A stretch of 64,000 bases of DNA from Dallia pectoralis (GCA_029465975.1 CM055761.1:1839758-1903757), one strand, 5' to 3'; shown: positions 23,090 through 36,870, counted from the stretch's first letter. The notes: a model not told the origin generated them from the letters alone. Translations and numbers: made by a program.

Positions 23090-24262
23090 GGTTAAGACCA
23101 TGCGTTGTTGCAGTTTGCTCATGTGTAAAGTGGGCCTGTCTGCTGTAAGCCTACAATACATATTTATTTAGTTGATTAGGTGTTTACCAAGTGTTACATT
23201 TAAATGCAAGCGACTTTAAATGCTCACTTATCTCCAGCCTATTAAAAGACAAAGGGGTTTCTCTCCAGTGATGATGGTTGGGGATGACTATCTCATACCC
23301 AGCTGGAGGTCCATTGTGTGAGTCCTTCCAATTGTGATTTAAAACCAACTCGTCTTCACCCTGACACACTGTTGACCGATGCTGAATATGATGTTCGAAA
23401 GGGGAGAAACGCTTCTCTGTTTTGTTTTTCTGGGTTCGACGCATTAAATCCATCTGGAATATTGCATTTCAATTCCAGGTTATCCAGGGATGTGCACTGT
23501 AAGTGACATTCCGTTTGGAGTGTGTTTCTAATATGCTGCGTCCAGAGCATGTCCCTACTTCGAAACATTCTGTGACTGTATCTTACCTTTAAAACTGCCG
23601 TACAGAACATTTAGAGCTGCCGTATCTCACATTTTTGAGACACATAACCTTTTAAACTGGCGTATATATATAACCTTCATAGCTGCTGTTTTTGCAGTTA
23701 TGCAGTGGTTTCCGTAGTTTAACTGTTGCTAATGTAAAGGGACATTGGTTTCAGCTTGTTCTTCTGTGTCTGTCTATAACAAATCACCTTTTGGAGGACG
23801 TCTGTGTTTGCTCAGATTGCTCCAGTCCTCCCTATTGGTTCTAATTATTATTTACAATGGTCATGGAAGGCGGAGCTTCCGTACCGTTTTTCCTGCATAC
23901 GGCGTTCGATGAGGCTAGTGTCAGTAACTCGGAATGTTAATCCCAGATACTTGACTGGATGAGGTTAAGATTCTTCACATGGGATTTTATGATGGAACTG
24001 GCATTTAACGAAGACCGACTGTTGACAATAAAGGCACTTAACGTCGGTAGAACTTCACCCAGAAGGGATGGATCCAGTCTGTGCCTGCATCTTCTGTCAT
24101 CTGCCTGTGCTCTTATAGACATCTCTCTCACTCTTTCCGTCTCACTCTCTCTTTCTCACTCTGTCTCTTCTCCAAATGCATACCTCGGAAACCACTAGTA
24201 CATCTCTAACAGCTTTTGCAGGAATCTCCAGGAATGTGGAGGAACTGTATAATGAGTGTACT

Positions 24263-24441
24263 GTGTGTGTGTGTGTGTGTGTTTGTGTGTGTGTATATGT
24301 GTGTGTTTGTTTGTATGTGTGCGTGTGTGTGTGTACTATGTGTGTGTGTGTGTATGTGTGTGTGTGTATATGTGTGTGTGTTTGTGTGTGTATATGTGCG
24401 TGTGTGTGTGTACTATGTGTGTGTGTGTGTATGTGTGTGCA
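24263..24441. repeat. (TG)n compound microsatellite
   Basis: tg runs interrupted by tatg, tttg, gcgtg and tactatg, with a partly duplicated block. Z-DNA prone. Confidence 0.95.
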
Positions 24442-24852
24442 CGCACGCTTGCATGCATTTGTGAAGGATTGGCATTGCCCTGTGCTCGTGTGTGAGAGCA
24501 TTCCAGCGTGTGTGTTTGTGATAGTTTTGGACCAGTTGAAAGTGTCTGGAAAGAAGCGAAAGTCACACTCGGTCTATGAATCGGGACCAAAAGTAATACA
24601 TCAGACACTCCACCGCTGGTCCCATGTCCCTTTCAAACAACACTGTGTAAACCATGTCATGCACTAGCAATTACCTACTTCCCTTTTTATATATCAACCT
24701 CATTATGTTTGCCAAGTTTATTGCTCAAGGTACACATTGTTCTGAAGATGGTGTCTTGTCCTGACATATTGTTCAATTGATGGTTACTTACCGTAGAGAT
24801 GGACGGTCATGTAATTGTTGTGTTATGTAAACCTGGTAGTTGTGGATTAGAT

Positions 24853-24993
24853 CGAGGGCGAGGTGGGAGGATTAGATATTGGAAACGTATAGGCCTACTC
24901 CCATGTCGCTGCCATAACCTTTTGGGAAAACTGTTTTTATATTAAATTATTATTATATTATATTTTTATATTATATCTCCCACCTCGCCCTCG
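24853..24993. repeat. 17-bp inverted repeat with a 107-bp spacer
   Basis: cgagggcgaggtgggag at 24853-24869 is the exact reverse complement of 24977-24993. The spacer is AT-rich towards the right arm. It could be the termini of a small non-autonomous element or a hairpin. Confidence 0.8.
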
Positions 24994-25104
24994 GTTGTTG
25001 TATGTTTAGTTTGGCAAAAAGCGGCAGCAGCTGTGAAACAATTTATGGATGTGCAGAACGTTCTAATTAGGGAGAGTTGTGTAAAGTTACTTCTTCTAGA
25101 GCAG

Positions 25105-25262
25105 CGGTGGTCTCTTGTATTAGCTCAGCCCCCTATTAGTTTAGCCCTAAACAACCAGGGGGGTAGGCCCTGACCAATTAGTCACCTAATTAATCAATCA
25201 AGTACAAGGTGAGAGCAAATAACCCTAAACCCCCGGCTTCCATAAAACCTGCATACCATGTG
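25105..25262. mobile_element. Possible dispersed fish repeat fragment
   Basis: The phrases gagcagcggtgg, gaccaattagtcacctaatt and aatcaatcaagtacaaggtg followed by gagagcaaa form a pattern I recognise from a common dispersed repeat in teleost DNA. No poly(A) tail or promoter boxes are obvious. Confidence 0.4.
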
Positions 25263-25732
25263 GCGCGGTTATTTTCATGGACTAGCCAGCTAGAATGCAA
25301 ATGGTAATTTCCATGACAGAGCTTTTTTTTGTCCCTGCAAATTCCAACCATCAACACAGTATCAAAGCCACAGGATTCATTTGAACAATTTGCTTAAAGA
25401 CCAACGTGGTTGGGAGGTTTGGAAAGAGAACGGCGGTTTGTGTGTGTCTGTTCTTGCCGCGGTAGAGCAAGGGTTCGTCAAAGAGTTCCTCGCTACAAAC
25501 TGAAGCCGGGCATGAAAAGCACTTTCCTGCAATTACTGACTTTGCACTGAACAGTGGAGATGAGGGCACAGCGGAGGGAGTATCTCCTCTGGACATCTAG
25601 GTTTTCAGAGAATTAAATAGAGTGGTTGGATCTTTAATGTAGATAAGAGGCCCCTCTAATTTCACTTTTTATTTCCGGATATTGTAGCAAAACTTCTTTT
25701 ATTAATATGTATTATTTGATAGCAGTAGTTGT

Positions 25733-25970
25733 TCTACCGTAATACGTGTGATAGAGTTGTCCTACCGTAATACGTGTGATAGAGTTGTTCTACCGTAATA
25801 CGTGTGATAGAGTTGTCCTACCGGAATACGTGTGATAGAGTTGTCCTACCGGAATACGTGTGATAGAGTTGTCCTACCGGAATACGTGTGATAGAGTTGT
25901 CCTACCGGAATACGTGTGATAGAGTTGTCCTACCGGAATACGTGTGATAGAGTTGCTCTACTGTAATACG
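25733..25970. repeat. 29-bp minisatellite
   Basis: About eight copies of a 29-bp unit: ctaccggaatacgtgtgata followed by gagttgtc. Early copies have cgtaat, later ones cggaat, and the last copy diverges. Confidence 0.95.
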
Positions 25971-27147
25971 CGGGGGAAACATGGCTCTTTACACGTGTCC
26001 GGGATGAACCACGGCTTTACTCGTGTCCGTGTAAATCTCTAAAGCCTTTTTGCTTTGCGTTAAGGACTTAAGGGACCTGTTGCGTGAATTCCTGTCTTCG
26101 GCATTGGCTATTAAGAAAGCACTAGCCTGAAAATACCTAGATGAAAGTTTGTTTGATAGGAAGCCATGTAAACATAATTATTTTACCCCTCTCCCTCCCA
26201 AATGGGAATTAGTCGCCTCTCTTTTGAGCCATGTGTTGTGACGGCTCAGCTCTAACTGGCCCAGGCACATTTCTGTATGGTTGAGAAACCAAACTTGGAT
26301 GCTGTTATATTTGTCGACTGGCAGGGGTTCTTGTCGCGGTTCACTCACAGCCGTCCGAGTGAAAAAGGCAGAAAATAATGGATTTCTAGCTAAACTAAAG
26401 GCCTAAGCTAATAGCTAGTATCAGTTTCGTACCTCCGTCTCACAACATCTTTTGAGCCTGTAAAAAGCAACGGACCATTAGTTCACCTCATATTACTATT
26501 GTCTTGACTAATATCACATACGTGCCTGTGGAAGGAATCACGCTATGGTGGAATTCTGGTTTCCATCGAGTCATTGCCCTTGATCGCATGTTAACGGAGC
26601 GCCGAAATAGCGCACTCATTTTTCTTTTCACAGCACTCTCTTACTCCACCCTCTCAATCTACACCCCCACCCTGTCCCTCTTCTCGGTTGAGAGCTAGCA
26701 GTCTTCTTTGTACAGGTGTTTCTGATGAGAATAACATCTAGCTAATGAAGCAAGCTAATACACGGCCATTTGGATTGCATTACATTTCAGAGTGGGCTAA
26801 CGGTTTGTGTTAAGCTGTGCTAAGGCACAGTTTCCTTATTACCTCAGTCTCCATGAGTATAAGCAGGGTCCTGAAAAAATCAGCTAGATATAATTGCTTT
26901 TGCAGTGCATTGCCGTTTCCTATTATTAGTATTTACTAGTATGTATGTTCTCATAGTAGTGTGCAGTAATAATGGTTGTAACATTAAGTTTATGCAGAAA
27001 TATTGATTCAACATTTAGCACTACAGACGTCCCAACTCTCCCGGAAGCAAATTTCAAACCGTAAATCCAAGGAAGGACAACCTTTAAATCAATCTCGATG
27101 TGAACCTGCCTTAGAAATCTACAGCTGGTGGGTTCAATGTTAGCCAT

Positions 27148-27437
27148 TGATGTGTGGGTTCAATGCTAGGCTAAAGGCTAACCCTGATTGGCCCATAATG
27201 TGTGGGTTCAATGCTAGGCTAAAGGCTAACCCTGATTGGCCCTTAATGTGTGGGTTCAATGCTAGGCTAAAGGCTAACCCTGATTGGCCCTTAATGTGTG
27301 GGTTCAATGCTAGGCTAAAGGCTAACCCTGATTGGCCCATAATGTGTGGGTTCAATGCTAGGCTAAAGGCTAACCCTGATTGGCCCTTAATGTGTGGGTT
27401 CAATGCTAGGCTAAAGGCTAACCCTGATTGGCCCTTG
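27148..27437. repeat. 48-bp minisatellite
   Basis: Six near-identical copies of a 48-bp unit containing tgtgtgggttcaatgctagg and ctaaaggctaaccctgattg. The 48-bp period (16 codons) keeps frames open on both strands, so the ORFs here are artefacts. Confidence 0.96.
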
Positions 27438-28669
27438 GCTCCCACATTAAGCTGTTTTGTAAATCTCCACCTCTATTTACCCCTGTTTGTTTAACATAAA
27501 AAACGTCAACCTTTATTGGTTCGTAATTACTATCAGTAGCCATAGAAACTTTAATCCTGTTGTAGTCTGAAGGCCAGGAATTTTCCTCTCTTTGAAGATT
27601 AGTTCCTTTAAAGAGGGTTAAGTTTAAGCCAGTTGTTCGACAATGCTCCTTTGGCCACTGCACATGTGCATGTTGTCGTAGATCTGAGGGACATTTATAA
27701 CGGGATTGGGAAAGCCTTGGCCATTTTCATCCCATTGTTTATAAAGGATAATTGAGACTGGAATGATGTGTGTTGCTTCTGTGCATCAGAGAAGGAATGA
27801 ACAACCGGGAGGCATTCGTAATCTACCTCTTTAGGCGCCTGGAAAATTTTGTGTAATTGGATTAAGAGGAAACATCTCTTTTCTGATGTAGATGAGAAAC
27901 AAACAAATCGATTTTCTCAATGAATTCAAAATGACTGGCTACCACCTCTTAGTTGGCTAATACACTTTCATCATGGTCTCGTGTTACCTCCTATAGCTTC
28001 TCGTTGCCTGTTTCCCGTTCCTCTTCTCCAAAGAGTCTCAGTGAGTGAAGTAAAACTGTGTATTTAAGACTGCTTAGGGAAAGATCCAGGGTTCCCATGC
28101 TGTCTATCCACGGAGCCTGGCCTCTGTAGCCTCTGAGATGTAGTCAAACAGACAGAATGAGCGGGACATAGCCTGTTTATATAGGCTCGGCCTTTGTCAC
28201 TTTGTTCCTGTCAGCGGCTGACAATTAGACACCAGTCTGTGTTTGCTGAGCCACTCCATTCATGAACAAACAGCTTGATGACTGAAGAGCTCTCGCTGCA
28301 GCGTGACTGACATGAAGACCATCCGCGATGGCAAATCAATTCTGCCTGCCTTTGTGTCTTACTTGTCCGTTATCTCTCTCTCTCTCTGACCTGGGCTCTG
28401 GGTAAAGTACAGACGACTGTGTGGCCAAGCTGACCGAGAAATCCAGAAATAAGAGGCTTCATTGGGTTATGCCGAGTGATCGTTAGCCAAGGTCCCAGTC
28501 GGAGCTCGTGAGTACTTGGCTCATGTATTCGCAGACAGAGAAGGAACCAACGATGATGAACAAGGTGGGGCCGGGACATGGTCAGGACCAGGCTGAGACC
28601 CGGGTCTCTTTTCTTCCCAGAATCTGTGAAGAAACATGGGAAAAAGATCTCGCCCACCTCAACTTCCCC

Positions 28670-28770
28670 AGAGCATTCTTACAGCATTCACAGAGCATTC
28701 ACACAGCATTCACACAGCATTCACACAGCATTCACACAGCATTCACACAGCATTCGCACAGCATTCGCAC
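28670..28770. repeat. 11-bp tandem repeat
   Basis: About eight copies of agcattcacac (last copies cattcgcac). Confidence 0.92.
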
Positions 28771-29124
28771 AGGCACCAGAAAGCCTCAAAGAGCTCGGCT
28801 TGGCTCGACATGCCGAACGACGAGGGAACCTTCTTTAAGCTTTTTTTGCCAGGAACCCAGATTCTCTCCCCACTTGTCGGTCCATTGTCGTTTCGCTTGA
28901 GATCGAGAGCCACTTGAAGGCCCCACTTGCTGGGCGTGTCAACCAGAGACCAGCAGGCCCTTTGAAGGAGGCCCGGAACCTTCTGTTTGATGTCTCAGTG
29001 TCTGACGGCCAGGTGGAATGTGCTGTCTGATAAGGGTGCTGAATGGAGTGCTATTGCAGTCTGATTCACCAGCTTCTGGGTTGTGAGTTGGCAAAGATTC
29101 TCAAACACATCTGGTCCCACAGAG

Positions 29125-29125
<1 letters not shown>

Positions 29126-29160
<35 letters not shown>
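29126..29160. repeat. (TG)n microsatellite
   Basis: About 16 tg repeats. Confidence 0.95.
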
Positions 29161-29161
<1 letters not shown>

Positions 29162-30245
29162 CCAGACCATTGTATGATCCCTTCACATTAGAGAGTTCTG
29201 TATCATATCTAGTTTTTCACTTCCATATCAGGGATCAGGGTCACTGGGACCTCTGTGTTCACCCACAAACCTGAGAGAGGCAGTCATCTCCAGTTGACCA
29301 GGAATTGAATCATTTATTCTGCGGGATGTGGAATACTCGTGCCCTCTGAAATCTCTCGGAGGTGGATACAAATCGGTGGGAGTGTTGAGGGGAAAACTGA
29401 GTTTACTGGTCGCAGTGAACTTTTACATATTTCCACTTGAACAGTTATTTCATTTCCTGTTGGATGTTTATGAAGCCTGGTTACAGCGTTTGGGAGCCAA
29501 GACAACTTTAGATTCACATTTCGGTTCCTCTCTCAGTAGTCCTCAGTGCGCAGGCTTCTCGGAGAGCTTCGGTTTGAACAGCGCCGGAAATGAAACGGCG
29601 TTGAGGTGCCTCCGAGTTAGAGGGATGGAGGAAGGGTTGGGTAGTGAAACGGGGTCAGACGGGGGGGCTTCGTGAAGGGAAATGAGAGAGATGTCTACAG
29701 TGATTAGAGTTTTCTTTGGAGAGTTTCGCCAACACCGGTTATGAACCAGATCAATTTCACCGAGACAGGAAATACAGTAAGCACTGTATTTTCGACCTTT
29801 TTTTCCCAGCATGTTCTAATAAACAAATACTTTCGTCTTCATTCTCGTTTTGCCTGAGTCGATAGACCCGACTATGCAAAATATAGTGATTGTTTACGCT
29901 ACTAAAGTTGTAATCCAATGAAATTTGATTTGGACATTTCCTCTTTTTTGACACCGTACGCCTGTAAATATCACAGGTGCTAAACGTATTTGTGATCCTT
30001 TATATACTTTAGAAAACATGGTAAACATATGAAGATCATATTGTCCATAAACATCATGGATATCGCTATTCAGCTACTGGGTATTTTTAATAAATGCACG
30101 TAATTTAAAAATGATTTCCGAATTATTGGTGTGTTCTACATGTCTGAGAACCAGGCTTGAATGAATGTAGAGGAACCTTTATGGTGAAGAATGACGTGCA
30201 GTATTATTGTATTTCAGTCGTTTCAAACTCTGTTCTGGGTCGAAA

Positions 30246-30325
30246 CAGCGTAATCTCAGAGTAATCTCAGAGTAATCTCAGAGTAATCTCAGCGTAATCT
30301 CAGAGTAATCTCAGAGTAATCTCTG
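30246..30325. repeat. 11-bp tandem repeat
   Basis: Seven copies of gtaatctcaga with one agc variant. Confidence 0.92.
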
Positions 30326-31876
30326 TGTAATAGTTTTTTCTATGCCGCTGGTTTGGTCAAATGGTTTTCCTGTGCATGACAGAGAAAACAGGACATTTCC
30401 ATGTACAGTAGAGCGAAGTAGGGTGTGCGAAAAGGATGATGACCCGGTGAAAGGAAAACATATGAAGAACTGTTGAATGTTGACACAGGAGTAGATGACT
30501 GATGGTAGGTTTAAAATAACCCTGCTACACACCCGTCAGTCAAAGTCCTGAGAGAGAACGTTTAAACGGGATCTGAAGGAGAATGGAGAGAGGGTAGAGC
30601 CATGGTTTCATACGAAGAGCTGTCTGTCTGTGAAGTACATTACAGAGACTTACACCAGGAGTTTAGTGAATCTCTACACAGGCAGCATCATCAAGCTCTA
30701 TCACGTCAGTATTTCTGTCATTTGATGGCCTTCAACCGCAGTTGTGTATCCAAGCTACATTTTCCTTTGCTCCACCCATTCGTGTTAATCACGTCAGCCT
30801 TGGTGTGAGTACTGCACGGTCCAGAGAACCAGCCACAGGACTTTTAATTACACTCTCATAATATAAGAAGTGGCTTTGATTATTTATTGTACACATTCTC
30901 TCCCTCTAGGAGATAAACGGTTCTTGATAAGCCTGCAACATGTTTTGATTAGCCGTGTTTTGTATTAGTGCAGCCTACGCAATGCATCAATCTCAGTGAG
31001 AGAGTTACAACTCTTATTTCTGCTTCCCTCATATGGTCACCCTGGATTGTTGTTCTGGACCAGCACCAATTTGCTTCCGCTTTGGTATGGCCACCCAGCC
31101 TGGCCCGGTGCTGCCCGTCAAGTAGAGCAGAACGCAGAAGGGCTGAATGGTTATTATGATTCACGGCTGGATGATTCACCTCTGTTTGATTCACAGCTGT
31201 ATGATTTCTGACTGTTTGATTCACGACTGTTTAATTCACGGATATAGGATGATTCACGAACGGCGAGTCCAAACACTGACCGGTCAGAACAAACCTGTTG
31301 TGATGGTACTGTGTGTGTTTGTGTGTAGATGTTCAAGAGCTTAGCAGGTTGTTGTCTGTCTGCTAGTCGTCACGACACTATGAAATGACACAGAATTAGG
31401 TAGTATGCCAAACAATTATTAAATCGATCAAAAATACATTTAATGTAATATGAGAGCTTTGGCATTCACTCAACCAGCATATTGAAGTGGTAAAAAAATA
31501 AGCAAAGTCTTTGAGTGAGTTTGTGTTTCCCAATGTTGGACTGGCACTTTATGTCGGCTTGTTCTTCCCGTCAAGCCCAGAACTTTCTGTTATTGTCTGA
31601 GATTGAGATTAGATTTGACATTGGTGTTGTTTGGGTTCTGGTCAGTCAGAGAGGAACATGGAAGTTAACCATCTGACAATGCTTCCAGTGTCCTCGTGTT
31701 TTATTAGTTGATTAGTTCAATCTCCAACCAGATTTACAGAAAGAAATGGCCGGTCGGTTTTTGTACATCCACCGGTCTTACCTCATGAAAAGAAACAAAT
31801 GATGCGCCCTCGCTTCCTCGCTAGTAAAACCATTGAGCCATACAAACAGGCATACACAAACCTGTCCACACACAAG

Positions 31877-31903
31877 TGACACACACACACACACACACAC
31901 ACA
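31877..31903. repeat. (AC)n microsatellite
   Basis: A short ac run of about 13 repeats. Confidence 0.9.
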
Positions 31904-32015
31904 AGCAGGTTGAGTAAATTGATGGTTGCCCTGAGACAGGAAAGTGTTATAGTAACTTAAATGAATTAGGCTCGGAGTTAATGGCCCCTAAGATGCTCCA
32001 ACAGCTTGGACTTCT

Positions 32016-32200
32016 GGGGCGGCAGTGGTTGGTTCGATCCCCGGTTCCTCCTGGGAAATTGTCGAGGTGTCCATGAGCAAGACACCTAACCCCAGCTGCT
32101 CCTGGCGAGCCTGGAGTCGCCTTGCATGGTAGACGCGGTCGTCAGTGTGTGAATGAGTGAATGTGACGCAGGATCTGTAAAGCGCTTCAACCACACACAC
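32016..32200 (+). mobile_element. tRNA-derived fish SINE, 5'-truncated
   Basis: Contains a perfect pol III B-box GGTTCGATCCC at 32031-32041. SINE-body phrases follow: gagcaagacacctaacccca, then gtgtgaatgagtgaatgtga and ctgtaaagcgcttcaa. The A-box half is missing or degraded, so the copy is truncated at its 5' end. It ends in a cacaca-rich tail. Confidence 0.75.
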
Positions 32201-34595
32201 TCTCACTCAGCCTCAAATACAGTCGTTGGAATGAGCGTTCTCCTTAGAATTTGGACTGATAATTGGCTGTGAAGGTTTGCATTTTTCCGATCGGATTAGA
32301 ATTAATTAAAAAACAAATGTATATTGTTGATTTTTTAACAGAAGGATTCTTTTCTATCTTCCCTGAGTTCTTGAACACAGGCCAGACAGTGAGAGACTCA
32401 ACAGGACTGGTACATTTTAGACACACATGCTGCACTTCTTAGTTTAAACAACACTATTCTGCTAATGGTCGTTATACATTTGATTACATTGCTGTCAACG
32501 GACAAGCCTTTATGGCGTGCGAAGTGAAAACAGTTCGCAGGTTTCTTTCTCTCCGGACTCCTTTCTTTCGTCAACCTTTCCCTAAGTTCGACGCTTCACA
32601 ATAAGGTGGGCTCACGGCATTCGCTGTCGCAGAGGTGGTCTTGGAAAGCCACCAAGTTGGGTCGCTCAGTAATGTGAAAGCAATTAGCTGTGGTTTTACT
32701 GAGTGCAAAGAAATGTGGAATAACAAAAGGAATGTGGTTTGGCTGCTGTCTGGCATTTGGTTGATGGTGCTAATAATTCACCCGCTAATAGCCCGTTCAC
32801 ACACAGCCAATATGACCATTCCGTGGCTATCGGTAGAAACCTTTTTGATGCATAAAAGATAAATTAACGGAAGTGAGGAATAAAATGCTGTTATTGTTCT
32901 CTGCAGTAGACCTCGTCCATTTGTATAAAGACCGCATCTAGCAATCCTGAAATACACAGGTCATAAGTCGCCCCATAAGAATTAAAACAAATATTATAAT
33001 TACTTTGAATAAATACAGTTTCATTCAATGGATGATCTCCCGATGACACATTCTCCTTAATGCTTTATCGTCATTATGGTTTCAATGTTAACTCAGAAAA
33101 CAAATATTACCACATTTTATTATTTCTTAAAATTAATGTTATTTACCTGGTTACACAATACATAGATACAGGATATATATTGCTAGCTGTTGTGCTGGTC
33201 ATTTTTATCCCCGGTCGTTGACCAATTTTACACAACTTCTCAAACACTGCAGTTATGACTCCTAGTCACCCAGAGAAACACTGGCAAAAGAAGTATCTGA
33301 TGTGCGCAAATGTCTTTGCGTAAGGAAACTTTAACCCAACAAAACCCGAAAACTGAGAAATCAGTAAAACAGACGTAGCCGCGGCTTTACCCTGTTTGTC
33401 TACAGAACCATTTAAAGTCTGATTTCTGTTGATCTTATCTCATTTAATTATTGGATACATGACATGGATCTGCCCGTCACATACTTACTTAATAATGTGT
33501 ACATGCTTGTGTGGACGCCTGGACGGCAACAGGGTCTTATAGCGCGGCGAAAACACAATAACTCTTGTTCATCATCACTTGGGAACCCTTCTTTTTCTAT
33601 TCCTTCTCTCTCTCCAACTTCTCTTTTTCATTTAGGCAAACACTTTAAATTCCACTTCTCTCTGTCCCTCTGTTTCGTTCCTTCTCTCTCTCTGTTTATT
33701 ACAACGGGAATGTTTTATTTTATTTACATTGACAATACAAGTGTTACAGCCAGTAGGCCAACATCCAGAAGTATGTGACAGGGTTCCGCTTGCGAAAGCT
33801 TAACGGCATTTCGAATGTCAAATACGCACCGCGTTGTAGCAATGTGCAAATATTTAACGTGGGGATATGCGTAGAAAAACATACATGTGTTTAGTTTATG
33901 TTTCTGTTGCCCTGGTAACCCTTCTCTCCTGGCACCGGGTTTCTCTCGTTCTCTATCAACTGACTACAACACTGTAACACTTTTGTTTCCAGCCTCCGGT
34001 CCAAGCAGGACTGTGGTGAGTAAACACCATCTCTGATATGCACACCAAAACCTAACCCCAACTTGAATCCAAAGGACAGAGCTAAAGACTTTATTAGGAC
34101 TCTCCAAGTCCAGGTTTACTGGGGGGATTCCTTCAAGAGCCTGACCTATTTTGCCAAAGAATCCCCACGATGATCCAGAGTCCAAAATGAACGAAGACAA
34201 CAAGACAAAATAGTTTGTCAGCTTGGGGGTCGTCCGGCCCGGGTTCTCCTCAGGCAGCGTAGCTCAATTCCTCAGAAGGTAAAGTCATTTTCACCTCCGC
34301 CTCTGAAACTGGGCCAAGACTAATGCCCCAGCAACATATTTCACCTCCACTAAGACCAGACGTGTTATCAGCCCCCAGAGCCGGAAAGCGGCGTTAGTGT
34401 CAGCAAACTCGCGGCGTGGCAGAGACCACGTTATGAGCTTATCACAGAACCTACGATGCAGGATGATAGGGAAGCAATGCGTGTGTCTGAAAAGTAACAG
34501 TGAACAGTGAAGCCTAAATGCAAAGCAAACATGCTCTATATATACGGCGAAAATGTTGTCTGGCGATAAACGACTGGGTAAGTGTGTCTGAGAGA

Positions 34596-34642
34596 TTGTG
34601 AGTGTGTGTGAGAGTGTGTGTGTGAGAGTATGCGAGAGAATG
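34596..34642. repeat. GT/GA simple repeat
   Basis: A mixture of tgtg and gaga runs. Confidence 0.85.
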
Positions 34643-34983
34643 TGAAAGCTCCTGAATCAACCAGATTACTGTGCCTTTCTGATTCTGGATCAGCTGTAAA
34701 GTGAATAATTGCTGTTCTTTGACCACACTTCGTTACCACAATCCCCCCTGATCGTTTCTGTGAGGTGAGAGGATCCTGGAACCGGAAGAATATATATATA
34801 TTTTTAATCTGTCTTGGCTTTACATAGCGCCTACTCTTTGACAAGGCCGGTTGTGTACTCATTCCCAAACGTCAGCTAAAGCTCCATGACTGCATTGGTT
34901 TCTTCAAGTGTATATCAAAGAAAGCGAATAGTGATTCACAGAACATTGAAAGCAGCTGGAGCACTTGAGTTGGTCAATGATGC

Positions 34984-35094
34984 AAGGAGAGAGGAAGAGG
35001 GGGAGAGGGGGAGAGGGGGAGAGAGGAGGAGGGGGAGGGGGAGAGGAGGAGGGGGAGAGGGGAGGAGGGGGAGGGGGAGAGGAGGAGGGGGAGT
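34984..35094. repeat. Purine-rich G/A tandem repeat
   Basis: gaggagggggag-type units form a nearly pure GA strand of 110 bp, capable of triplex or G-quadruplex structure. Confidence 0.93.
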
Positions 35095-35466
35095 CTATAA
35101 CGAGTGTCAGTATTTGTACGTCCCCCTAACAGAAATAGGAGGACATTATCTGGGACAGGGGATGTTCCTTATCATATAGATCCATAGGTTTTATACCGGT
35201 GAACATTACAGCTGTGCTTCATGGGTAGAACATGGGCCGGAGTTAGGAAAGGAAGGAATGCCGAACATAAGGGGGGTTGAGGAGGGTGGGAGTGTTGGTG
35301 AGAGTCGGCGGGGGGGGTCTTTTATGAGGCGTGGGGAATAAGGGGGGTGCCTGTGGTGGGTCCTGAATAGAGGAACCCCATGTCCTCTTTAATGTGATGT
35401 GAATAACTCCTGACCTAACAGAGGCCCTTGATTGGCATAACGACCAGTTGGGCTGGGGGCGGGATG

Positions 35467-35468
<2 letters not shown>

Positions 35469-35496
<28 letters not shown>
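35469..35496. repeat. (TG)n microsatellite
   Basis: About 13 tg repeats. Confidence 0.93.
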
Positions 35497-35499
<3 letters not shown>

Positions 35500-35945
35500 C
35501 GCGTGCATGCAGTCTGCGCTAATATGTGTCGATAGATTGGACCGGCGTGGAATTAATCGACAATCGGTGGCTGACTGGCGTTGGTAGATTTTGGCTGCCT
35601 CAGTCCAAGCTGGACCTCGGGGCCCGGGTCCTGGGTCCTAGAGGCCTCAAGCTCAAGTACGGGTCGGACTGGAGCAGATCGACCCCTGTGTCTGCAGGAA
35701 TGCCCCGTACATGAATGGATACAGGACATGGTTGCAGAGAGAACGAGGCCTGGAAGAGTGAAAGAGGCAGCTCAAGCAGAAAGGCTCAGAAGGGTTAAAT
35801 GGAGGCAGGTGTTCCATGACAAGCCTTACACTCCCCTCACCCCCCGCACTCCCCCATCCCTCCCCCCGCACGGAGAAGGGGTCATAAAACACCAGCGTTC
35901 CTTCACAAGGTATTCACTGACAACTGTCAATCTCAATCTAATTCG

Positions 35946-36083
35946 TTCTCCCTCCCTCTCTCTCTCCCTCTCTCTCTCTCTCTGTCTCTCTCTCTCTCTC
36001 CCTCTCTCTGTCTCTCTCTCTCTCTCCCTCTCTCCCTCCCTCTCTCCCTCCCTCTCTCCATCCCTCCCTCCTTCTCTCCCTCT
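35946..36083. repeat. (CT)n-rich pyrimidine tract
   Basis: A mostly pure C/T strand of 138 bp built from ctctct and ccctc, with occasional g. Confidence 0.93.
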
Positions 36084-36369
36084 AATAATAAACCAATCTT
36101 TTTACACAGTATGTTTTCTTGTCTGATCTTTTTCCACCCCGTGTCTGTTCTCACTCTCTCCTGTGTCTGTTTAGCTCCAGGTAGATGGATGGTTCATTCG
36201 TTCTTTTCCCAATGTGGTATTCAGCAGATGGGAACTTTTACCTGTTCAGTTCCTACATTTGTTAAATTCATTCAGACCCAATCACTGATCCTTAATGAAA
36301 TCATTGCATATAGATAATTTCTAAACTTAAGATATTCTGATGATGATTACTTTTTTACTGATTCATTTC

Positions 36370-36540
36370 TCGCTGAAAATTGACAGTAATTTCACATCAA
36401 CTAGCTGGCCAATCACACAACCTTTTGTGGGACCTTTGGGCTAGTCCACAAGCAGGATTTGAACCGTGGTCCAGCTACCTGCGAGGCAGTGATTTCACTG
36501 CTGTTTTGGCGTTCAGGTCGGTATTCACAGTAGACTTTTG
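36370..36540 (-). mobile_element. Possible minus-strand SINE fragment
   Basis: The phrase caggatttgaaccgtggtcc followed by agctacctgcgaggcagtga resembles the reverse complement of a tRNA-derived SINE head (B-box-like ggttcaaatcc). The rest is too diverged to define the family. Confidence 0.35.
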
Positions 36541-36822
36541 GTCTACTTTCTGTGTGAGAAAGCAGCTAACATCAATTTGTGTCGAAGTGAAATTCTACAT
36601 TATATTTAAATAAAACCACAACAAAGTTGACATGAATTCCTTATAATATGCCCCCTCTTATCAGGAACCCTTTCTGGGATATCAGGGCGTTCCTCACACA
36701 TGCTTCTCCACTCTAGCACTTAGAACCAACGCTGATAAACGGAGAGCTTAAATAGAAAGCTTGCTGAGCTAAGCTCGACAACTTCTGATAGCGATACCCA
36801 TCTGACTTGAACATAGAGATGT

Positions 36823-36845
36823 TAGAGAGAGAGAGAGAGAGAGAG
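36823..36845. repeat. (GA)n microsatellite
   Basis: About 11 ga repeats. Confidence 0.9.
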
Positions 36846-36870
36846 GTACCTGCTGGTACACAATCCATAC

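Noticed and set aside
24142..24667. Long cysteine/valine or histidine/threonine-rich ORFs in TG/CA tracts (also near 41047-41660, 38715-39204, 48198-48486)
   Set aside because: Dinucleotide repeats translate into open CV/HT repeats; there is no coding signal.
25733..25970. Regular direct repeats that look superficially like a CRISPR array (also 60478-60930 and 21410-21730)
   Set aside because: The units are head-to-tail without unique spacers, in a vertebrate-type locus with no cas genes.
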